Assembly (NCBI GenBank): GCA_019843655.1 | Contig: JACDQD010000001.1 | Coordinates: 45,787,659 to 45,851,658 of the forward strand | Origin: Lethocerus indicus | Taxonomy: Eukaryota; Arthropoda; Insecta; Hemiptera; Belostomatidae | Length of the DNA: 64,000 bases | Direction: 5' to 3' | Translations under genes and position numbers: made by a program | Shown: positions 49,451-57,735 of the stretch, one piece after another | Position numbering within the stretch: position 1 is the stretch's first letter | Layout of the letters: the number at the start of each line of letters is the position of its first letter | The notes under the pieces: model-generated | What the model was told of the DNA's origin: nothing | Databases searched by the model: none | Seen by the model: only the letters and a program-made list of their open reading frames with translations

Positions 49451-49630
49451 GATTTTTGAAAGGAAGGGTGTGACGAATTATGTGGAATTCATTTTTCCTG
49501 TACTTAAAACTCCTTCGCATCTTCGGATTGTTGTAAGAAAACGTATCAATTTTCTGGACTTATAGCTCCTAACGTCGTCAGTATTATAATCATGTTGGTT
49601 AAAATTATTTAATAATAAAAGAAGCAAATT
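49451..49630 (+). other. Probable last exon / 3' UTR of member B
   Basis: This follows the acceptor TTGTTTCAG. It would be joined to GGGTAAGT at 49,089 and contains AATAAA at 49,614-49,619. In the frame shifted by one AT unit it adds only a short tail before a stop, much like the last exon of the gene at 44,015. In the present frame the protein has already ended in exon 3. Confidence 0.4.
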
Positions 49631-52197
49631 TCAAATCTATGCGTTCCATCATTTATTTGCACTGTCCAACCATCCTCATTAATACGCAGTCATATTTGCC
49701 AGAGAATAAAGAAAGCATTTGTGGTTCAACCCCCGCCAACCGAGGTTCTTCCCGCAACGTTACGCGATCCTACCGGAAGCTAGTCAGTAATAATTAAAGT
49801 TCTGATTTCTAAATACGTTTATAGCCAGAAATTAAGGAAAGAAATTACTCGTCTGTCTGAGTTCCATTTCATAGGAAATAATATTTACAATAGTTTAATC
49901 TGTCTATTTAATACGCGTTGAGACCTGGCACCGAATCGAAAGAGTAAATCAATTATAATACACGATGGAAAACTAAAATGTCCCCTCGGCAATTTTCTGA
50001 ACAAACACGTCTAAAATTTCATTGGAAGTAGGGGGAAAAAGTGCTAAGCCTTATTTAGAAAAATTCATATTCTGGGATGCTTTTAAAGATTGCAGTCTAG
50101 AAACCGATTAATGGTGGCGTATGAACGTGGCAAATAAGAATGGGGAAAATCGAAAGGAAATTGTTAATAACCTCATTATCTTTTTATTATTTTCTCTGGT
50201 TCTTTCCCCCGACAGATCAATGGGACATTATTAAACGGGTAAATAGTTCTTATCAGAGACTAGATACTGTTTGATATAATGATAACGTAATAAACCTTTT
50301 TCCTCAAAACGCGCAAATAATAGAGGACAACTCTCATTGTCGGCTCAATGTACATTCTTCGCGGTTCACGTGGGCCACGTCGATGATTTCCGAATTCGCC
50401 CCAAAAATGACTTCTTTTTCCCTGACCCTACTCTAATTGTATTCGGTCCTACTTGTATTGAGAGTGGCAGAAAATAACCACTTGTTACAGACTTAATACG
50501 GAGTGTACTTGTTCTTATCTCTTTTTAATTACCTGCAATTTTGACTGAACCCATTAGAATTACCAGTGCGAGTAGTTTTTTCCGTAACAAATGTATCCAA
50601 TCCAAAGTGCAGTCGCCCGGTTCTGAAGGAATTATTTTCGCGTCTCTTGAACAAAATGAAAATGTTTCATTCGAACCACTTAAAAAATTAATCAAAAGAA
50701 ATCAATTACTCTTCCATTGTTCCTACTGGAGTTCAGTGACGCGATTCAACATTTCCTAAAAAGAATAATTAAACATCCGAACAGGAGTGATATTTCCTGC
50801 GTGTATTATTGGCTTCCCGTTGCCCGTCCGGTCCTAGACCTGGTTCATAGGCGACAGCTGTCACCGCACTGTTACTGTCACAGTAACACGACACTTCGTC
50901 AGTAACACGAGTCTAGAGTTGTATTACCGTTGTTATCAGGACTGCAGTGAAAGTAAGAAAAAGATCAATTTAGTGACGTGTAGGAAGTTCCACGCTCCGC
51001 TGACGAGTAAAATACATCGGTTATATGGGTAGAGGCATTAGGAGACTACTTTAGTTGCTATCAATTTTGGCGTTGCATAGCGTCGCCGTGTTTTCGGGTT
51101 TATCTGTTGGGTTTCAGAACCGGAATTCGACAGAAATATGACTCATTGCTGCCATCGGGGCCTTGTTTTCCAGATATCGACGGATCGCGATAATTGCTGG
51201 CCGCCCGCCCGTTTTTTTATGATCGTTCAGAGAAAATTTAAACTGCAAAGACACTATCTATTGAACAGGAGAGATAGTCCGGAGTGTTCATTTCATTCGG
51301 AAGGTGAAATTACTGATTTCAACATTTTCTTTACAAATACAAATGTAGCCAGTATGTCGTAAACGATACACAATTTTTTCAATACCTTCATGCCGGCCCA
51401 CAGGCCTTTTTCTACATATATTATGTACGTAACTATTCTGACTAAAACAAAATACTTGTGTTTTGCGCAATGTGACACGGTTATTGGGAAATTTACATAA
51501 TGAAAACCCGAGAACTCACGTCGATGTAATTCTGTCGAATCGCTATTATATATAGCACGGGAACTACGAAATACGTAGACCGCTAATTTGAATTATTTAA
51601 TTCGATCGAAGATGTTTCCTGTCCATATTTTTAACCGAGAAAATGTGGAGACGGCAGGAATAGGCAAATGAATTGTGCCCGTATGCACTTAGTACGTAAA
51701 CTTCGTCTCTGTGTGTCTTAAAAAAATGTCATTTTTTTGCGTCGACAGTCGAGGTGAGATACGCGACGCTGCCACTGTCATAGGGAGCTCTCGCGGTGTA
51801 CTCGCTTATTGGGTACAATCACTCCACATTTTACGCGTCTAAACTGTCGATTGTAAAAATTTCTTCTTACTTATACTCGGTGTAAGTACGGCCACATGGA
51901 ACACAATTCTCGGCGATCTACGCCAGAACGCAACACGAAACGTACTAGAACTACGTGAAATGCAAAAAGCTTTGTGAGCTTTAAGAACACGCCCGCGTGG
52001 TATGATAATATTAGAAAACTGCACAAAACCACAAATCACGCATTAACTTCGTTTCGTAAACAAATATTATACATATATATTAAATTTTATATATTAAAAA
52101 CAATGAAATATATTTTTTATACTCACAATGTTATATATTTATAAATAATATAAGTATAAGTATATATATTACTAATTTGATATACATGTTTTGTGGG
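49631..52197. other. No gene recognised
   Basis: The stretch has scattered short frames. Around 50,325-50,425 both strands are open with coding-like texture: the minus strand follows an acceptor-like GGGTCAG and reads EVIFGANSEIIDVAHVNREE. I cannot decide whether this is an exon. The palindromic words noted at 41.4 kb recur near 50,867. Confidence 0.35.
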
Positions 52198-52265
52198 CTG
52201 AAGATGGCGAGCAGCCGAAACCGGTCTTGCAAAAGACCAAACCAGCGAGAGGAGACAGAAACATC
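52198..52265 (+). repeat. Hammerhead-like repeat, best-preserved half copy
   Basis: It reads GGCTGAAGATGGCGAGCAG, then CCGAAACCGGTC, TTGCAAAAGACC and AAACCAGCGAGAGGAGACAG. It has CTGAAGA, a GGC/GCC stem, GAAA, a palindromic ACCGGT and then C. It is the same family as the foldback repeats, but here as a single arm. Confidence 0.7.
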
Positions 52266-52344
52266 AAGAACCTATATATATTACTGTAATATCTGAATTA
52301 GAGAGGAGTGGTGCACAGGGTCCCCTCCTCCTCGAAGGTTAAGA

Positions 52345-52545
52345 GTGGTGGGGATCCCGCCTATGGATGGCCGGCTTCCATTCATCCGCCGGGAGACATT
52401 AGGAAAGATGAGCTTCGGCAGAGTGTACGTCATTTTGGGCCGGTTTCTGGACACCGTGGCCATAAACCTGTCGAGGCTTTTCCTTGTACCCATCCTATTA
52501 TTGGACCTACTAGTGGCTAGATATATGGCAGCGCATACGTCCTAA
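52345..52545 (+). CDS. Small ORF, possible relative of member B (member E)
   Basis: 66 codons with G/C-ending codon texture. A TATA-like CTATATATATTA lies about 70 bp upstream. The product is basic at first (PFIRRETLGKMSFGRV) and then strongly hydrophobic (RLFLVPILLLDLLVARY), so a membrane segment or anchor is likely. GIP..D..G.P (residues 3-12) parallels GIPVCDLDGFP at the exon 1/2 junction of the gene at 48,093, and ILGRF (30-34) with N..RL (41-45) parallels ILGYF and N..RL in that gene's exon 2. It lies directly between a hammerhead-like repeat and a satellite, so it could also be repeat-derived. Confidence 0.35.
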   Translation: MVGIPPMDGRLPFIRRETLGKMSFGRVYVILGRFLDTVAINLSRLFLVPILLLDLLVARYMAAHTS

Positions 52546-52551
52546 TTGGCC

Positions 52552-53050
52552 CTAAAATGGGGTTTTTGGACGTAAAATCGGCCCAAAAATGCGGTTTTTA
52601 TGCCAAAAAATGGGGTTTTTGTAGGGATGATCGGACCAAAAATGCGGTTTTAGGCCGAAAAATGGGGTTTTTTGACGAATAAACGGACCAAAAATAGGTT
52701 TTTTGATGAAAAATCGGCCCAGAAATGCGCTTGTCATCCCCAAAAAGCAGAGTTTTTTTGACGTAAAATCTGCCCAAAAAATGGGGTTTTTGGATGAAAA
52801 ATCGTGCCAAAAATACGGTTTTTAGGCCCAAAAATGGGGTTTTTGGACGAAAAATCGGCCTAAAAATGCGGTTTTTATGCCAAAAATTAGGATTTTTGGC
52901 GTAAAATTAGCGCAAAAATGCGGCCTTCATGCCCAAAAATGGAGTTTTTGGACGAAAAATCGGCCCCAAAATTGCACATTTTCAGGCCCAAAAATGGGGT
53001 TTTTGTTTTTTGATGAATAATCGGCCAAAAATTGCTGCTTTTATGTCAAA
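52552..53050 (+). repeat. Tandem array, ~53-bp unit
   Basis: About nine diverged copies of a unit containing ATGGGGTTTTTGGACG, AAAATCGGCCCAAAAATG and CGGTTTTTATGCC. Each unit is itself two similar halves (ATGGGGTTTTTGG and ATGCGGTTTTTAT). ORFs on the minus strand here (AT-rich Phe/Lys peptides) are by-products of the repeat. Confidence 0.9.
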
Positions 53051-53059
53051 ATATGTGGT

Positions 53060-53438
53060 GTTTTGATTAGGTGTGCATTAAGTGTGGATTAAGAGCGGAT
53101 TAAGCTCGAATTTAATGTGGATTATGTGTGGATTTAATTTTTGGTTAAGTGTTAATTAAGTGATAAATAAGTGTGGATTAAGGGGATTAAGTGTGGATTA
53201 AGGGGATTAAGTGTGGATTAAGGGGGATTAAGTGTGGATTACGTGAGCATTAAGTGAAAATTAGAAAGCAGAAAGGTCGGATTAGGTGAGGATTAAGTAT
53301 GAATTAAATGAGGGTTAAGTTCGGATTAAGGGTGGATTAAATGAGAATTAAGAGTGAATTAGGTGCGTATTAAGGTGGATTAAGTATTAAGTTTGGATTA
53401 GGTGTTGATTTAGTGTTAAGTGCGGATTAAGTGTGGAT
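53060..53438 (+). repeat. Tandem array of GGATTAAGTGT units
   Basis: Many imperfect copies of a roughly 10-12-bp word (GTGTGGATTAAG) occupy the stretch, with no ORF. The unit is unrelated to the 53-bp array on its left or the 42-bp array on its right. It is not the insect telomere unit TTAGG. Confidence 0.85.
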
Positions 53439-53607
53439 TGCCGAGCGCCTTCCTGTCCCAGGTTATACTAACCCGCAATACGCCGAGCGCCTTACATTCC
53501 CAGGTTATACTATCCCGCGATACGCCGAGCGCCTTACGTTCCTAGGTTATACTATCCCGCAATACGCCGAGCGCCTTACGCTTCCAGGTTATACTATCCC
53601 GAAATAC
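53439..53607 (+). repeat. Four tandem copies of a 42-bp unit
   Basis: CCGAGCG starts at 53,441, 53,483, 53,525 and 53,567, exactly 42 bp apart. Each unit continues CCTTACNTTCCNAGGTTAT ACTATCCCGCNATACG. As 42 is a multiple of 3, one frame stays open throughout and gives a 14-residue repeat (AERLTFPGYTIPQY), but there is no other sign that it is coding. Confidence 0.95.
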
Positions 53608-54418
53608 AGACGCTTCAACTAAAACTGTAGTCCAATAGCTCTTGATTACAATGTTAGCGAGAGGGTTAAATAATTGTTTCTAGTCTTTTAAATTTTAATT
53701 CGTAGTATATGTAAATGCAACGATCACATATCATAAAAGCCCCACATTGAGGCTACATATTGTAGAAGTAGTAAACAAAATCTAAAAAAATGTCTAAAAA
53801 ATAGTAGATATACCACTATTCCACAATTGATACCCTCATAATTGCTAAGGAAATAGGAAATACATTTTGAAAATTAACTAAAATATAATTGAGCCTTCTA
53901 GATACAATAATATAAATCGGTTATAACCCTTTATTTCTCGCCTTTCATTAATTTCATGAAACTTTTGTCTGACTCAGATAATATAATTAGCCGGGGGAGT
54001 GGGCCCCAAGGGTGGTATTCTTCGCTCCCGAGTTTAAAATCGTATTTCACCAGAGGCCAAATGGGTTTTTAAAGGCTATGTTACACTTTTGCATTACTGA
54101 ATTAATAGTTTTTCCTTCTTACATTTTTTTATTTTCTTTAATATTATTATCCGAGGTTTTAAGCACTCGGAAAGTTAACAGTGGGCATACCGTATTGAGA
54201 ACCGTTGAATACAATCCACAGTGCGTCCTTTTTAAAACAATCAGCTACGATAAAATTAAACATAATTATTTAGGCCCCAGACATTTCAGTCAAGTTGCCA
54301 ATTAGAATAATAAGTTTTAAGATTATATCAGAAATTTTATAAACACTGAAATTTAAAAGATCGATACCAATCCTTTTATTCAAATTTATCCCATCAATTC
54401 AATCCTTTGATCCGACAG
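53608..54418. other. No gene recognised; AT-rich
   Basis: No coding texture. A 97-codon frame at 54,012-54,305 has no recognisable content. Confidence 0.4.
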
Positions 54419-54593
54419 CTTTCTTCACATCACCTCCGAGACAATCCTGAGCCTGCCGGCTCAAGAGAAGGTGGTCACGCGATTTCCTTACCACCTGAGT
54501 AAGGACAGCAGCGGGGGACGTACCATCATTGGGTGGCTTCTCCTTCAAGAGTCCAGTGAGCGAACGTATAGTGAGCGCACTGTCACTTATTGA
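54419..54593 (+). CDS. Candidate exon, unknown product
   Basis: After an acceptor-like GATCCGACAG, a frame with good codon texture runs from 54,420 to a TGA at 54,591 (57 codons) and includes SLPAQEKVVTRFPYHL and RTIIGWLLLQESSERTYSER. Two donor-like sites lie inside it (A|GTGAGC after 54,555 and 54,570), so it may be a shorter internal exon. No start codon or upstream partner is identified, and an overlapping frame (54,529-54,714) is also open. Confidence 0.25.
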
Positions 54594-54917
54594 TAAAAAT
54601 CATGTCAATGATCATCATTATGTCACTGATATAATTGATAAAAATTGTAGTTGTGACAATAAAAATAAATTAAGAAAAAAAAAGTTTACAGAGCAATGTT
54701 CGAGGAACCAATGACAGTGTCGAAATGTTGGGAAATAAAAAAAAAACGGAGAACAATCAGAACAATAATTCAGGAACGATTGAATAGGGTACTTGCGACG
54801 GAGCATTCCGGTACGCAGGTGGTCGTAACCCCATGAGAGAATATGGCCACTGCACAACCAATTCAAATAACGTACGGCTCCAAGGGGATACGTTTTGCTG
54901 GGTTACTTTCGCTAGTA

Positions 54918-55010
54918 TTATCTATAACGCTATGAATTCATAAGCGTGCGCACATAATTATAAAATCGGGGCATGGATTAATTAATTTTACATAATCAAT
55001 GAGACTATAG
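54918..55010 (+). repeat. Direct repeat, left copy
   Basis: ATAACGCTATGAATTCATAAG, in two parts, is followed by GTGCACATAATTATAAA-like and AATCAATGAGA words. The same order occurs at 55,660-55,737. A palindromic AGATCTATAGATCTA cluster follows the left copy at about 55,005-55,040. Confidence 0.6.
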
Positions 55011-55659
55011 ATCTATAGATAGACTTGAGATCTATAGATCTAATAAGGCCTGGCGGCACGCGGGCGTGTTGGCGTGGTACACGTGGATGGAGTTCATATA
55101 GCCTGTCATAGACATAATCAATCAGATAATATTGAATATGATGGCGAAATTAACGAGAAAACAATGTTTAAAGATTTGGTTCTTCAGTAGGTAATGGCAT
55201 TAAGGGTACGCGATAGAAGAAAAAGAACCGTGAAAATGCATGGTTTTTCTAAGCACGACGGCCACATTGTTTTTCCTGTTAACGAATTTCACATTAAATA
55301 AAGATGATGGTGTAAAAGGATATTGAGTACAATGATATGAATACAGAAGCACATAAACAACTAAGAATATGCAGGATTCTGAGCAGGACTCCGTACTACA
55401 ACAGTCTTTCTGAAGGCCGACCCAAACGTTTTCAATAAACCTGTAATGTGTTGCAAAAAAATTGTATTTACGGACAAACCGAATTGACACAAATGATTCA
55501 GTTCTAGCGGGTTTTCAGAAGTCACTTTATGCACCAGCATATTGCCATAAAATGAAAAAATAAACCAACAGAAAACTATATAGATTGATGACATCAGGAC
55601 CGCGCCTAAACGCTCGCAGAGCTTCAACGGATATTTACTTTCGATACCTTTACATATTC

Positions 55660-55737
55660 TATTTGTAACGCTATGAATTTATGTAGGTGTGCACATAATT
55701 ATAAATCGCCAATTTACACTAATCAATGAGAAAATAA
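55660..55737 (+). repeat. Direct repeat, right copy
   Basis: GTAACGCTATGAATTTATG, GTGTGCACATAATTATAAA and AATCAATGAGA match the left copy at 54,918 in the same order and orientation, about 740 bp apart. This could be two fragments of one repeat family, or the ends of a decayed element. Confidence 0.6.
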
Positions 55738-56690
55738 CAGGTCGGTACAAGTGAAATGTGGTATGTAATGCCTGCATAGTAGCTTTACCATTTAAAACAA
55801 TATTACAGTCTACTTCAATAAACCAATGATCTTCAGTATATGCCTGTTCAATTATAAGACTTAATGTTACATGACAAGACATAAAATGTCTGTATATATA
55901 AAATTAATAGTTAGATTTTCCAGCCTTCAGTAGGGCCTCCCTATATGTATCTGATACAGAACATATTGTAAATCTTAGATTTCGGACCAGAGATATTTTA
56001 AATTTCAAATTATCTATTCAAATATTCGCGACATTCTAAATATTTTTGGGTGTTTCTTGGAAGAAGAAAAATAGGGTCTTTTAAATTTCCTGGTCAAAAT
56101 ACAGTCACATTTATAATTTCGACTGCTCCTGGAATAAACTGTTTTATACAAACCATCATTATACAATAATATTTCTAATAAAGTATACAGGCTTTATTAA
56201 AATGTATTTACCGTTATTGAAACACATTATTATTTAAGTTAATCGCCTGTTGAGGTTTTTCTTTAATTCTTAAATGTCATAATAATGAAAAATGATTAAT
56301 TATGCCATATTCAATACTGTAGCTAAATTTTCTATAGTATAGAAAACTGTGCTTTGACCAAGATAATTATTTTGAAGTTACCGAATAGTTGAATTCTAGA
56401 AAACTAAGTAACCAAAAGACAGCTCAGAAACATAATTGCATGAAAAATTAATGTTCTGAGAAAATAGTTGCGTAAATTATGATTAATTTTTTCTCTGCCT
56501 CCAAATGTATGAACAAAAACTATTTAGTATTTACATTTCTAATGAAACTGTAAAATAGATTTTTTCATGCTCTATTGGCAATAAGTGATTCTATATATAT
56601 TGTATTTTGATCACAGTTTAGGAATATTAACATTATTAAAATTTCAACCTTCATTAATCTTAATTGAGATTATTTTTATTTGTTCTCTTA
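55738..56690. other. No gene recognised; AT-rich
   Basis: Very AT-rich with no ORF of note. Confidence 0.5.
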
Positions 56691-56699
56691 TCATTTGGT

Positions 56700-56800
56700 G
56701 CAAGAATCCTGGATACACCCCTCAAATTTCTTGAGTGAGCAGTTCTGAATCAATGCCACCTGTTGCACTACTGTTTCATACGTGTACATGACACACTTAT
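56700..56800 (+). repeat. Dispersed repeat, copy 1 (partner at 58,870)
   Basis: Shares CCTCAAATT, then GAATCNANGCCACCTGTTGCA and ACTACTGTTTCA with 58,870-58,960, same order and orientation. Confidence 0.6.
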
Positions 56801-57006
56801 TCAGGTATTCTTTATGTTCTATCATTTCTTTCCAATTTTCTCAGTATTCATATTTCTATTCTAAAATCTTTCTTTTCTATTTTTAATTATTATATTCATA
56901 CTTATAATTTATACGAGGTGTTAATGGTAATGTTAATGGCCGCTTGAAATTTGCTGATAAACAGAAATTGGTTACGACAACCTGCTTGTAAGAATGGCAA
57001 TGTGAG

Positions 57007-57255
57007 TTGGGGCCGTGTGGGCACCCCTATGCACGGGAACATCTCGAGGGGATATATGAGAGCGGGTTATACAAGGAATGGGATGTGGGAATGGGGATGG
57101 AAAAATATTTTCTTTCGCTACTTCTTTATAGGATTCAAAGGGCGGGAGAAAATCTTTCCGGGGAAACGGTAAGGCGAACGATTCGGTTAAACGACCCGAT
57201 GAAGGGCCTGCAGCCGAGTAAGATCCACAGGCTACTTTGCATAATTAATGTTTAA
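57007..57255 (+). CDS. Small ORF, doubtful (possible member F)
   Basis: 82 codons. An internal ATG near 57,091 gives MGMEKYFLSLLLYRIQRAGE, a hydrophobic-amphipathic segment that loosely recalls exon 3 of the gene at 48,093 (NFFLTDILEY). ACG|GTAAGG at 57,168 is a good donor, so the real exon may end there. There is no promoter, acceptor partner or known motif. It overlaps another open frame (56,951-57,172). Confidence 0.2.
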   Translation: MGPCGHPYAREHLEGIYESGLYKEWDVGMGMEKYFLSLLLYRIQRAGENLSGETVRRTIRLNDPMKGLQPSKIHRLLCIINV

Positions 57256-57679
57256 CGGGTAGAATGGGGAACGAGAGGGGGGGGTGCCTCTTCTAAGTGG
57301 TTTTCTGGAAACATTTTCCGAGGGTTAATGCTCCGCGAAAGGAGTCCCTGGCGTTATCGTCACGTCGTCGACTCTGGACGGAGGGAAAAATATTTTTTTT
57401 AACGACCCAAGTTTTCCCGATAACCGTTAAATAAAAATAATATCCAACGGACGAATCGTTTGTATTTTTTAAATAAACCATCAATAAATCTAGAACGATG
57501 GTTCCATCTTCAATTCACCGGGGGAAAGAAAAATAATACAGGGGTTCATCCACATTCCTTTTTCTTTATGGGGAATACGTGTAGATGGTTATTTCATTAA
57601 TAAAAGTTCGACATCCTTTTCTGTACATCGACCCGCCCTGACTCCCGAAGAAGATTGAGAAACCTTAATTTCCTAGTAG

Positions 57680-57735
57680 ATTGAACTCCTGAAGATGGAA
57701 CGGGGTTCCGAAACGTCGGGTGGGGGCGACAACGT
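57680..57735 (+). repeat. Hammerhead-like repeat, diverged copy with a different stem
   Basis: CTCCTGAAGATGGAACGGGG is followed by TTCCGAAACGTCGGG. It has the same CTGAAGA...GAAAC...GTC layout as the 52.2-kb copy, but the stem is GGAAC/GTTCC instead of GGC/GCC. The frame opening at its ATG (57,695-57,928) is therefore unlikely to be a gene. Confidence 0.55.

Noticed and set aside
50325..50425. Exon-like frame EVIFGANSEIIDV on the minus strand
   Set aside because: The plus strand is equally open over the same bases and no partner exon is visible, so the coding texture is not decisive.
52552..53050. CRISPR-like array
   Set aside because: The repeats are contiguous, with no unique spacers, and the genome is eukaryotic.
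53060..53438. Telomere-like array
   Set aside because: The GGATTAAGTGT words superficially resemble TTAGG-type repeats, but the unit is irregular and is not an insect telomere sequence.
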